Shown: positions 1 to 5,542, numbered from the stretch's first letter. The stretch is DNA of 8,803 bases from Akkermansia muciniphila (GCA_943324575.2 CALPMD020000035.1:1-8803); one strand, 5' to 3'. Notes: generated by a model not told the origin, from the letters alone. Made by a program: numbers and translations.

Positions 1-482
1 GGATCGCGGTGATTCAGGCGCAGGGGCGCTCGTTCATCCAGCCGCCGCTGGAGAATCCTTATTTGGCAGTGGAAAAGGAAGTCGAGCGGTTGCGTGCGGA
101 CGGCGTGACGACGATCGTGCTGGATTATCACGCGGAAACGACGAGCGAGAAGATCGCGATGGGGCGGATGCTGGACGGCAAGGTGTCGCTGGTGGTGGGT
201 ACCCACACCCACGTGCAGACCGCAGATGAGCGGATTTTCTCCGGCGGAACGGGTTATTTGACCGATGCAGGGATGTGCGGGCCAGAGGAGTCGATCCTCG
301 GTCGCAGCATCGAATCGGTGGTCTGGCGCTTCAAATCCGGGCTGCCGACTCGCTTCCCCGTCGCCAAGGGTGCGGTGCGCCTATGCGGCGTGATCGTGGA
401 CGTAAATCCAGAGAACGGTTCGTGTTTGGCCATCCGCCGGCTCTCCTTATTGCTGTCGGAAGCGGGTGTTCCCTGCGCCTGA
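1..482 (+). CDS. ymdB: YmdB-family metallophosphoesterase (TIGR00282-like), 5' partial
   Basis: Only the last 159 residues are present. The reading frame is open from base 3 back to the window edge, so the start and roughly the first 100 residues of a family of about 260-275 residues lie outside. The GTG at base 9 is internal. Seen: a Q-G-R-S-F stretch near the left edge, a D-Y-H-A-E-T-T-S-E-K stretch (His at 129-131) and G-T-H-T-H-V-Q-T-A-D (His at 204-206 and 210-212), then an I-T-D/T-D-A-G-M-x-G-P-like block and a C-terminal beta-rich end. In this family such histidines complete a dinuclear metal site begun by N-terminal Asp/Glu/Asn residues that cannot be seen here. Bacillus subtilis YmdB hydrolyses 2',3'-cAMP and affects biofilm/RNA turnover; the substrate here is unknown. 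Its codon choice is less biased than that of the downstream genes, and the gap with its own promoters suggests a separate transcription unit. Confidence 0.85.
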   Translation, partial: IAVIQAQGRSFIQPPLENPYLAVEKEVERLRADGVTTIVLDYHAETTSEKIAMGRMLDGKVSLVVGTHTHVQTADERIFSGGTGYLTDAGMCGPEESILGRSIESVVWRFKSGLPTRFPVAKGAVRLCGVIVDVNPENGSCLAIRRLSLLLSEAGVPCA

Positions 483-499
483 GGCTTACATTTTCAGGT

Positions 500-562
500 G
501 ATTTTGATAAATTTCCTTTTCATCGATATTTTTTTTGACAGACTGACCGACTTTGCTAAGGT
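500..562 (+). promoter_or_regulatory. Candidate strong promoter P1 upstream of tRNA-Thr/tuf, with A/T-rich UP-like tract
   Basis: A perfect -35 hexamer TTGACA lies at 535-540. A 16-base spacer ending in an extended -10 element TGC (554-556) leads to TAAGGT (557-562), which matches TATAAT at the key first, second and last bases. The 35 bases before the -35 are strongly A/T-rich, including an 8-T run at 529-536, as in UP elements of stable-RNA promoters. Just after the -10 the sequence becomes G/C-rich (CCGGCC), the discriminator type associated with stringent control. Transcription would start near 569. The -10 is imperfect, so the call rests mainly on the -35, spacing and position. Confidence 0.55.
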
Positions 563-595
563 CCGGCCGTTCTTCCCCACAACAAGTCAGGGGCG

Positions 596-640
596 CCGCG
601 CCTAATCTCCTCTTAAAAAGAGATCGGACGCGGTGTTTTT
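596..640 (+). terminator. Terminator-like hairpin with T-tract in the tRNA-Thr/tuf leader
   Basis: CCGCG at 596-600 pairs with CGCGG at 629-633. The interior can form ATCTC/GAGAT (605-609 with 620-624) or CTCTT/AAGAG (610-614 with 618-622, AAA loop). TGTTTTT follows at 634-640. It may end transcripts from the upstream phosphodiesterase gene, but it lies downstream of promoter P1, so it could instead attenuate P1 transcripts before they reach tRNA-Thr. The stem has internal mismatches, so its efficiency is uncertain. Confidence 0.5.
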
Positions 641-667
641 GTCGGGTCGAAGGAAGAACATTACAAC
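639..667 (+). promoter_or_regulatory. Candidate second promoter P2 immediately upstream of tRNA-Thr
   Basis: TTGTCG (639-644), a 17-base spacer and TACAAC (662-667) each match the sigma-70-type consensus at four of six bases. The predicted start would fall at about 674, one or two bases before the mature tRNA 5' end. It lies after the terminator-like hairpin and would bypass it. The match is modest and could be chance. Confidence 0.3.
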
Positions 668-675
668 ATCAGATT

Positions 676-750
<75 letters not shown>

Positions 751-799
751 GGGCAATCACGAAAAAATCTCAACTGTCTCAAGCAAACCAACAACCACC

Positions 800-1984
800 A
801 TGGCTAAAGAATCATTCCAGCGCAACAAGCCGCACGTTAACATCGGAACTATCGGTCACGTTGACCACGGCAAAACCACCCTCACTGCGGCAATCACCAA
901 CACGCTTGCTGAAAAGGGTCTCGCCCAAAAGAAGAGCTACGCCGACATCGACGCAGCCCCCGAAGAGCGCGAGCGCGGTATCACCATCAACACGGCTCAC
1001 GTCGAGTACGAAACCGTCAAGCGCCACTATGCGCACGTTGACTGCCCAGGACACGCCGACTACGTGAAAAACATGATCACCGGTGCGGCCCAAATGGACG
1101 GCGGTATCCTGGTTGTTTCTGCTGCGGACGGCCCAATGCCACAAACCCGCGAGCACATCCTCCTTGCACGCCAAGTGGGTGTTCCTGCTCTCGTGGTGTT
1201 CATGAACAAGTGCGACCTTGTGGATGACGAAGAACTCCTTGAACTCGTCGAAATGGAAGTCCGCGACCTCCTTTCGATGTACGAATTCCCAGGCGACGAC
1301 ATTCCAATCGTGAAGGGCTCGGCCAAGGCCGCCCTCGACGGCGATGTCACCCAAATGGAAAACATCATGAAACTCATGGACGCTGTGGATTCCTACATCC
1401 CAGAGCCTGAGCGTCCAATCGACAAAACCTTCCTCATGCCGATCGAAGACGTGTTCTCGATCGAAGGTCGTGGAACGGTTTGCACCGGCCGTGTCGAACG
1501 CGGTATCGTCAAGAAGATGGAAGAAGTCGAAATCGTCGGCATCCGCGACACCCAGAAGACCACTGTGACGGACATCGAAATGTTCCGCAAGTTGCTCGAC
1601 GAAGGTCGTGCAGGTGACAACGTCGGTCTCCTCGTCCGCGGTCTCAAGAAGGACCAAGTGGAGCGTGGCCAAGTCATCGCCAAGGTTGGTACCGTCAAGG
1701 GTCACACGATCTTCAAGTCCGAGATCTACGTTCTTTCGAAAGAAGAAGGTGGTCGCCACACCCCGTTCTTCTCGAACTATCGCCCGCAGTTCTACTTCCG
1801 TACGACGGACGTGACCGGCAGCATCAAGCTTCCAGAAGGTGTCGAAATGGTGATGCCTGGTGACAACATCAACCTCGAAGTTGAGTTGATCACCCCGATC
1901 GCCATGGAGCCTACCATGCGCTTCGCTATCCGCGAAGGTGGCCGTACCGTTGGTGCAGGTCGCGTGGGCGAGATCATCAAGTAA
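800..1984 (+). CDS. tuf: Elongation factor Tu
   Basis: At 394 residues this is the standard EF-Tu length. EF-Tu is a cytoplasmic GTPase that delivers aminoacyl-tRNA to the ribosomal A site. The G domain shows G-H-V-D-H-G-K-T (residues 19-26, P loop), R-G-I-T-I (59-63, switch I), D-C-P-G-H (81-85, with the catalytic His85), N-K-C-D (136-139) and G-S-A-K (172-175). Domains 2 and 3 follow, the latter with G-G-R-H-T-P-F-F and ending in G-R-V-G-E-I-I-K. No key residue is missing. The ATG is chosen because it begins the canonical M-A-K-E-x-F start. There is no Shine-Dalgarno: the 39 bases before it (761-799) are A/C-rich with only three G, so probably unstructured. It is flanked by tRNA-Thr and tRNA-Trp; a second tuf copy elsewhere in the genome cannot be excluded. 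Confidence 0.99.
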   Translation: MAKESFQRNKPHVNIGTIGHVDHGKTTLTAAITNTLAEKGLAQKKSYADIDAAPEERERGITINTAHVEYETVKRHYAHVDCPGHADYVKNMITGAAQMDGGILVVSAADGPMPQTREHILLARQVGVPALVVFMNKCDLVDDEELLELVEMEVRDLLSMYEFPGDDIPIVKGSAKAALDGDVTQMENIMKLMDAVDSYIPEPERPIDKTFLMPIEDVFSIEGRGTVCTGRVERGIVKKMEEVEIVGIRDTQKTTVTDIEMFRKLLDEGRAGDNVGLLVRGLKKDQVERGQVIAKVGTVKGHTIFKSEIYVLSKEEGGRHTPFFSNYRPQFYFRTTDVTGSIKLPEGVEMVMPGDNINLEVELITPIAMEPTMRFAIREGGRTVGAGRVGEIIK

Positions 1985-2037
1985 GTTTAAGCAAAGAGGC
2001 TTTTGAGTTCCGCATTCGTGTGGTACTTTAAATGCTA

Positions 2038-2076
2038 GAATTGGGGCACCTCGCTCACCCGGGGTGCCCCCAATTC
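2038..2076 (+). terminator. Strong hairpin between tuf and tRNA-Trp (terminator-like or processing site)
   Basis: GAATTGGGGCACC (2038-2050) pairs with GGTGCCCCCAATTC (2063-2076), leaving one bulged C, with a 12-base loop. That is 13 base pairs. No T-tract follows: the next bases are GCCTC and then four A before the tRNA-Trp acceptor stem at 2085. It is therefore not a standard intrinsic terminator. Possible roles are stabilising the tuf 3' end, an RNase III-type cleavage site separating tuf mRNA from the tRNA, or partial termination. Confidence 0.6.
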
Positions 2077-2084
2077 GCCTCAAA

Positions 2085-2160
2085 ACGTCAGTAGTTCAAT
2101 TGGTAGAGCGTCGGTCTCCAAAACCGAATGTTGTGGGTTCGAGTCCCCCCTGGCGTGCCA
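2085..2160 (+). tRNA. tRNA-Trp (anticodon CCA)
   Basis: The acceptor stem ACGTCAG (2085-2091) pairs with CTGGCGT (2150-2156), with one G-U. The D stem is GTTC/GAGC with an 8-base loop. The anticodon stem TCGGT/ACCGA (2111-2115, 2123-2127) closes the loop CTCCAAA with anticodon CCA at 2118-2120. The T arm GTGGG/CCCCC (2133-2137, 2145-2149) has a T-C mismatch at its second pair. The discriminator is G2157, the tryptophan identity base, and CCA is encoded at 2158-2160. It reads UGG. A tRNA-Trp next to secE-nusG is a common bacterial arrangement. It begins 8 bases after the preceding hairpin, so its 5' end probably comes from processing. Confidence 0.96.
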
Positions 2161-2191
2161 TTTTCCTTTTAGTTATCAGTCAATCGACATC

Positions 2192-2443
2192 ATGTTTTCG
2201 AAAATCTCAAATTTCTTGGGCGAAGTAAAAGGCGAGCTACGCAAAGCGAGCTGGCCTTGGGATTCCGATCCCAAGAGCAAGGGTCTGAAGAAATACAAAG
2301 AACTTGTCGATTCGACCATCGTGGTCCTGATCGCGATGGTCCTACTGGCCGGCTTCGTGCAATTCTGGGACTTTGCCCACGTGTTGATCGTGGGTTTCCT
2401 CAACGATCTAACCGGGTTCTTGTTTAAGAGCTTCGGCCATTGA
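2192..2443 (+). CDS. secE: Preprotein translocase subunit SecE
   Basis: SecE, here 83 residues, clamps SecY in the SecYEG inner-membrane channel. Seen: an amphipathic cytoplasmic N-terminus with the conserved F-L-x-E-V-K-x-E-L-R-K-x-x-W-P motif (residues 8-22), then K-Y-K-E-L-V-D-S-T and a single hydrophobic span at about 42-59, followed by an amphipathic end. This is the short one-span form, unlike the three-span E. coli protein. Compared with the usual W-P-(S/T)-R-K-E-x-x-x-S-T join there is an insertion of about a dozen polar residues (about 23-34, W-D-S-D-P-K-S-K-G-L-K-K). The ATG is the first in frame 31 bases after tRNA-Trp; no Shine-Dalgarno is visible. nusG follows after 41 bases. Confidence 0.95.
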   Translation: MFSKISNFLGEVKGELRKASWPWDSDPKSKGLKKYKELVDSTIVVLIAMVLLAGFVQFWDFAHVLIVGFLNDLTGFLFKSFGH

Positions 2444-2484
2444 TTGGTTCTCCGCTATTTCCTTTAATCTCCGACCTTCCCTTC

Positions 2485-3054
2485 ATGTCAGAATCCAAAT
2501 CATTCCGCGATCAGTGGTACGTTGTCCAAGTGCTCTCGGGTCAAGAAGGCAAAGTTCGCGACCGGATCGCCCGCACGGCCGAGGCCGAAGGGATGACCGA
2601 ATACATCCGCGAGGTCCTAGTACCAACCGAGATGGTCTCGGAAATCCGTCGTGGCAAAAAGACCGAAACGAAGAAGAAATTCTTCCCTGGCTACATCATC
2701 GTCAACATGAACCTCGCCACCGAGGATAACCAGCTCGTCGAGAAGACCTGGTTCTTCATCAAGGAGATGGATGGTGTGATCGGTTTTGCCGGTACCAAGG
2801 ACCGCCCAGCGCCGATGCGTCCGCGCGAGGTGGAGGCGATGCTCTCGCAAATCAGCGAGCGCCAAGAAAGCGCTCGTCCCGCCATCAGTTTCGAAGTTGG
2901 TGACACCGTCAAGGTGGCCGACGGACCGTTCCAAAGCCAGAACGGCGTGGTCGAAGAAATCGACCCGGAACGCGGCAAGCTTCGTGTGTCTGTAACCATC
3001 TTCGGTCGTAGCACACCCGTCGAACTCGAATATTGGCAGGTCGAAAGAGAATAA
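2485..3054 (+). CDS. nusG: Transcription termination/antitermination protein NusG
   Basis: NusG binds the RNA polymerase clamp to suppress pausing, and links polymerase to Rho or to ribosomal protein S10. The chosen ATG gives 189 residues, close to the usual 180-190. An in-frame TTG at 2440 would add 15 residues overlapping the secE stop and has no family support. Seen: the NGN domain from W-Y-V-V-Q-V-L-S-G-Q-E (residues 11-21), through V-P-T-E, to F-F-P-G-Y-I-I-V (66-73); then a linker and a C-terminal KOW domain from F-E-V-G-D-T-V-K-V (136 on) with D-G-P-F and an I-F-G-R-x-T-P-V-E-L ending. No Shine-Dalgarno: the leader 2444-2484 is pyrimidine-rich. Its stop codon lies in the loop of an inverted repeat (3036-3068). 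It shares the secE-nusG pairing seen across bacteria. Confidence 0.98.
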   Translation: MSESKSFRDQWYVVQVLSGQEGKVRDRIARTAEAEGMTEYIREVLVPTEMVSEIRRGKKTETKKKFFPGYIIVNMNLATEDNQLVEKTWFFIKEMDGVIGFAGTKDRPAPMRPREVEAMLSQISERQESARPAISFEVGDTVKVADGPFQSQNGVVEEIDPERGKLRVSVTIFGRSTPVELEYWQVERE

Positions 3055-3068
3055 ATGTCTCGACCTGC
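3036..3068 (+). promoter_or_regulatory. Perfect 9-bp hairpin spanning the nusG stop codon
   Basis: GCAGGTCGA (3036-3044), the last codons of nusG, is the exact reverse complement of TCGACCTGC (3060-3068). The 15-base loop contains the TAA at 3052-3054. No T-tract follows, so this is not a typical intrinsic terminator. It lies 50 bases upstream of rplK and could be a 3'-end stabiliser, a processing site, or part of the leader through which the L11 operon is controlled. The pairing is seen directly; the role is inference. Confidence 0.6.
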
Positions 3069-3118
3069 ACTCTAGAATACACAATCACCCCTCTCCCGTA
3101 AGATAAACCGAATTTAAT

Positions 3119-3547
3119 ATGGCCAAGGAAGTCGTCAAAATCATCAAGCTCCAGATCAAAGCTGGTGCCGCCAATCCATCACCTCCAGTCGGCCCAGCCC
3201 TCGGTCAGGCAGGTGTCAACATCATGGCGTTCTGTAAGGAATTCAACGCTGCAACTCAAAACCAAGTCGGCGACGTGCTTCCGGTTGTGATTTCGGTTTA
3301 TAAGGACAAGTCCTTTTCCTTCATCACCAAAAAGCCACCTGCCGGCAATCTTCTCAAGAAGATCGCAGGTCTTGCTTCCGGCTCGAAAGAGGCGAACAAG
3401 ATCAAGGTTGGCAAAATCACCAAGGCTCAGCTGATGGAGGTCGTCAAAATCAAGATGCCCGACCTCAACACCAAGGATCCTGAAGCAGCCGCACGCATCC
3501 TCGCCGGAACGGCTCGCCAAATGGGTCTCGAAATCGAAGGCATGTAA
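3119..3547 (+). CDS. rplK: 50S ribosomal protein L11
   Basis: L11, here the standard 142 residues, binds the GTPase-associated region of 23S rRNA with L10 and is needed for EF-G/EF-Tu turnover and for RelA activation by stalled ribosomes. The N-terminal domain shows [13 protein letters not shown] (residues 22-34), the proline-rich helix region where thiopeptides bind against rRNA, then F-C-K-E-F-N. The C-terminal RNA-binding domain carries the K-P-P-A turn, the G-S-K-E block and ends [11 protein letters not shown]. The ATG begins the canonical M-A-K-E/K start. No clear Shine-Dalgarno is present in the 64-base gap after nusG. rplA follows after 95 bases. Confidence 0.99.
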   Translation: MAKEVVKIIKLQIKAGAANPSPPVGPALGQAGVNIMAFCKEFNAATQNQVGDVLPVVISVYKDKSFSFITKKPPAGNLLKKIAGLASGSKEANKIKVGKITKAQLMEVVKIKMPDLNTKDPEAAARILAGTARQMGLEIEGM

Positions 3548-3558
3548 TGACTCTCAGC

Positions 3559-3588
3559 CGGGGGCCTCACTGAGGTTTCTGGCACCCG
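3559..3588 (+). promoter_or_regulatory. Imperfect hairpin in the rplK-rplA gap
   Basis: CGGG (3559-3562) pairs with CCCG (3585-3588), enclosing CCTC-ACT-GAGG (3565-3575). The internal loop between the two helices is asymmetric. Two short helices around an asymmetric loop resemble the general layout of L1 binding sites in rRNA and mRNA, but I cannot match a specific L1 consensus. It is followed by AGGAGG at 3590-3595. Weak evidence. Confidence 0.3.
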
Positions 3589-3642
3589 CAGGAGGGAATG
3601 GCATCAGGCCAGTTTCCGACCGAACTGCAAAATACTACGAAA

Positions 3643-4350
3643 ATGGCAAAACACCGCAGCAAACGCTACAAACAAGCAGTCGCTCTTGTCCAAGTTGGCA
3701 AGAACTACTCGCTGACTGACGCAATCAGCACCGTGAAGACATTCCCGGCGCCTAAATTCACCCCTACCGTGACCCTTTCGTTCCACCTCGGCGTGGATCC
3801 ACGGAAGAGCGACCAAATGGTCCGCGGCTCTGTCTCGTTGCCACACGGCACTGGCAGAAACGTCCGCGTCGTCGTCTTCGCCCAAGGCGCAGCTGCTGAG
3901 GCAGCCATCGCCGCAGGTGCGGAGCACGTCGGTTACGAAGATCTCATCAAGCGCGTTCAAGAAGGTTTCACGGATTTCGATTCGGCCATCGCGACTCCAG
4001 ATGCGATGACGGAAGTTCGGAAAATCGCCCGGGTCCTCGGACCACGCGGCCTGATGCCGAACCCAAAGACTGGCACCGTCACCGACGACACCGCGAAAGC
4101 TGTGCGCGAAGTGAAAGCTGGACGCGTTGATTTCAAGCTCGACAAAAACGGCAACGTTTCGGGTTCGATCGGTAAGTCCTCCTTTGAATCCTCGCAACTC
4201 GAAGAGAATGCCCGCGCATTTGTCGACAGCGTGGTTCGCGCCAAGCCAGCCTCCGCCAAGGGTAACTACATCCAAGCCGTGACTCTCGCCGCTTCGATGC
4301 TCCCCGGCATTCCTCTGGAAGCCAGCACCTACAGCAAAACTTCTGCTTAA
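3643..4350 (+). CDS. rplA: 50S ribosomal protein L1
   Basis: L1, here 235 residues, forms the mobile L1 stalk that guides deacylated tRNA out of the E site, and in many bacteria represses its own operon by binding mRNA. The signature L-G-P-R-G-L-M-P-N-P-K-T-G-T is at residues 132-145, followed by V-x-x-V-K-A-G-R-V-D-F-K-x-D-K-x-G and a C-terminal G-N-Y-I-Q-A-V-T. I place the start at the ATG giving M-A-K-H-R-S-K-R-Y, which matches the family's M-A-K-x-x-K-R opening and its usual length of about 230. An in-frame ATG at 3598 would add 15 non-conserved residues; AGGAGG lies only 2 bases before it, too close to act normally. rplJ starts 20 bases after the stop, so translation of the two may be coupled. 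Confidence 0.97.
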   Translation: MAKHRSKRYKQAVALVQVGKNYSLTDAISTVKTFPAPKFTPTVTLSFHLGVDPRKSDQMVRGSVSLPHGTGRNVRVVVFAQGAAAEAAIAAGAEHVGYEDLIKRVQEGFTDFDSAIATPDAMTEVRKIARVLGPRGLMPNPKTGTVTDDTAKAVREVKAGRVDFKLDKNGNVSGSIGKSSFESSQLEENARAFVDSVVRAKPASAKGNYIQAVTLAASMLPGIPLEASTYSKTSA

Positions 4351-4370
4351 TCCACGGTCCGCCAACGCAT

Positions 4371-5018
4371 ATGAATCCCGATAAGAAAATCATCATCAAC
4401 GGCCTGTTGGATCGCGTCAACGCGTCTCCTTACCTGATCGTCATCGATTACACCGGCCTCACCGTGCAGCAATTCACGGAACTCCGCAATCGTCTCGGCG
4501 CAGGTGGTGCTAGCTGCACCGTCGCCAAGAACAGCTACATGCGCAAAGCATTGACCGAAGCCGGCCTGCCCGACATCGGTGCCGACCTCGTCGGTCAAAT
4601 GGCTTATGTCATGGGCGACAACGAAGTGTTCGCCGCAGCGAAGGCTATCAAGAATTTCGAAAAGGAATTCAAGAAGCCCGAGATGAAGGTTGGCATTCTT
4701 GGTAATGCCGTACTCGATGCTGCAGCGCTGCAGTCCATCGCTGATATCCCTTCCCGCGAAGCAGTTCTTTCGCAACTCTTGGCCACCATCCTCGAGCCTG
4801 CTACTCGCATCGCTCGCGTCGTCCAAAACAAATTCAACCCAGATGGCGACGATTCTGCTGAAAAAGCCCCAGAGGCTCCAGCTGCAGAATCCGAAGCTCC
4901 AGCTGCCGAAGCCGAAGCTGCCCCCGTGGCAGAAGAAGCTCCAGCCGCCGAAGCCGAAGCTGCCCCCGTGGCAGAAGAAGCTCCAGCTGCTGAGGCAGAA
5001 GCACCAACCGCTGAATAA
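4371..5018 (+). CDS. rplJ: 50S ribosomal protein L10 with extended acidic Ala/Glu/Pro tail
   Basis: L10 is the base of the ribosomal stalk; its C-terminal helix carries L7/L12 dimers. Residues 1 to about 155 match the family: the start with K-K-I-I-I-N-G-L, D-Y-T-G-L-T-V-Q-Q-F-x-x-L-R, V-A-K-N-S-Y-M-R-K-A-L, and the P-S-R-E-A-V-L-S-Q-L-L-A-T-I helix region that binds L12. At 215 residues it is 40-50 longer than usual, because of a tail from about residue 156 made almost only of Ala, Glu and Pro. The tail contains a 14-residue unit repeated (4893-5015). The leader is only 20 bases and lacks a Shine-Dalgarno, so there is no room for the L10-L12 binding site that lies directly before rplJ in E. 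coli. rplL follows after 138 structured bases. Confidence 0.97.
   Translation: MNPDKKIIINGLLDRVNASPYLIVIDYTGLTVQQFTELRNRLGAGGASCTVAKNSYMRKALTEAGLPDIGADLVGQMAYVMGDNEVFAAAKAIKNFEKEFKKPEMKVGILGNAVLDAAALQSIADIPSREAVLSQLLATILEPATRIARVVQNKFNPDGDDSAEKAPEAPAAESEAPAAEAEAAPVAEEAPAAEAEAAPVAEEAPAAEAEAPTAE
4893..5015 (+). repeat. 42-bp tandem repeat encoding the L10 tail
   Basis: The unit E-A-P-A-A-E-A-E-A-A-P-V-A-E (42 bases) occurs at 4893-4934 and 4935-4976, with a third, degenerate 13-residue copy at 4977-5015 ending at the stop codon. The first two copies differ at the DNA level only at synonymous positions, suggesting recent duplication. Because the unit is a multiple of three, slippage would change tail length without breaking the frame. 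Confidence 0.9.
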
Positions 5019-5062
5019 CAAACAATCTGATATGATGGAGGCAGCGGCTCCCGTTGTCTCTT

Positions 5063-5138
5063 GAACCCACAATGGTTCCTCGTCGGGGTAACAGCAGTTA
5101 CCTTGAAATCCCCAGAAGCTCTGGGGGCGACGATACCG
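5063..5138 (+). promoter_or_regulatory. Predicted three-way-junction RNA leader of rplL
   Basis: Exact pairings seen: P0, GAACC (5063-5067) with GGTTC (5074-5078). P1, TCGTCG (5080-5085) with CGACGA (5128-5133). Inside P1, P2 is GGTAAC-AGCA-GTTACC (5087-5102) and P3 is CCCCAGA-AGC-TCTGGGG (5110-5126). P3 abuts P1 with no or one unpaired base, P1-P2 are separated by one G, and P2-P3 by seven bases. GGT (5074-5076) can alternatively pair with ACC (5135-5137), and GGGG at 5085-5088 with CCCC at 5110-5113, so the fold could switch. It ends 3 bases before the rplL Shine-Dalgarno. A plausible role is binding L10-L12 or controlling rplL ribosome access; this is inference. There is no gene in 5019-5156. 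Confidence 0.55.
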
Positions 5139-5141
5139 AAC

Positions 5142-5147
5142 AAGGAG
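5142..5147 (+). promoter_or_regulatory. Strong Shine-Dalgarno of rplL
   Basis: AAGGAG stands 9 bases before the rplL ATG at 5157. It is the only well-spaced strong Shine-Dalgarno among the complete genes of the window. It also fixes the rplL start against an in-frame TTG at 5061. Confidence 0.85.
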
Positions 5148-5156
5148 AATACAAAA

Positions 5157-5528
5157 ATGGCTAATATTGAAACACTCGTAGAAGAACTCGGCAAACTTAC
5201 CGTCTTGGAAGCTGTCGCACTCGTCAAACAACTCGAAGAAACTTGGGGCGTATCCGCTGCCGCACCTGTCGGCGTTGCCGGTCCAGCTGCTGTTGCTGAA
5301 GCGGTCGAAGAGAAGACTGAATTCGACGTCGTCATCACCGACTGTGGTGCCAACAAGATCGCTGTCATTAAGGCAGTGCGCGAAGTTGCTCCAGGTCTCG
5401 GTCTTGCAGATGCCAAGAAGCTCGTCGAAGCTGCTCCAGCGAAAATCCTCGAAGGCGTTGCCAAGGATGCTGCTGAAGCTGCCAAGAAGAAGCTCGAAGA
5501 GGCTGGTGCCAAAATCGAACTCAAATAA
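5157..5528 (+). CDS. rplL: 50S ribosomal protein L7/L12
   Basis: The protein, 123 residues, is the multi-copy stalk protein that recruits and stimulates translational GTPases. The N-terminal dimerisation domain (about 1-32) is [15 protein letters not shown]. An Ala/Val/Pro/Gly hinge spans about 33-52. The C-terminal domain (about 54-123) has [18 protein letters not shown] (64-75), G-L-G-L-A-D-A-K and L-E-G-V-A-K and ends in I-E-L-K. Compared with the common G-L-G-L-K-E-A-K and K-E-G-V motifs, two lysines are replaced (by Ala and Leu), while other factor-binding lysines and the arginine of V-R remain. The start is set by AAGGAG 9 bases upstream. A strong intrinsic terminator follows 14 bases after the stop. 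Confidence 0.98.
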   Translation: MANIETLVEELGKLTVLEAVALVKQLEETWGVSAAAPVGVAGPAAVAEAVEEKTEFDVVITDCGANKIAVIKAVREVAPGLGLADAKKLVEAAPAKILEGVAKDAAEAAKKKLEEAGAKIELK

Positions 5529-5542
5529 CACTTTCAGATTAG

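Noticed and set aside
2003..2029. TTGAGT ... TACTTT as a promoter for tRNA-Trp-secE
   Set aside because: Spacing is 15 bases and the -10 match is poor. It cannot be told from background.
812..2083. A 423-codon open frame on the minus strand opposite tuf
   Set aside because: It mirrors the biased codon use of tuf, with a His/Asp/Val/Phe-rich product and no recognisable domain. The + strand gene is unambiguous.
2440..2484. Upstream TTG start for nusG
   Set aside because: It would add 15 non-conserved residues and overlap the secE stop. The ATG at 2485 gives the family length.
3073..3078. TAGAAT as a -10 element of an rplK promoter
   Set aside because: No acceptable -35 hexamer is found 15-19 bases upstream, so it is probably chance in an A/T-richer gap.
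5061..5156. Upstream TTG start for rplL
   Set aside because: It would run through the structured leader and add 32 non-conserved residues. The ATG at 5157 has a strong Shine-Dalgarno.
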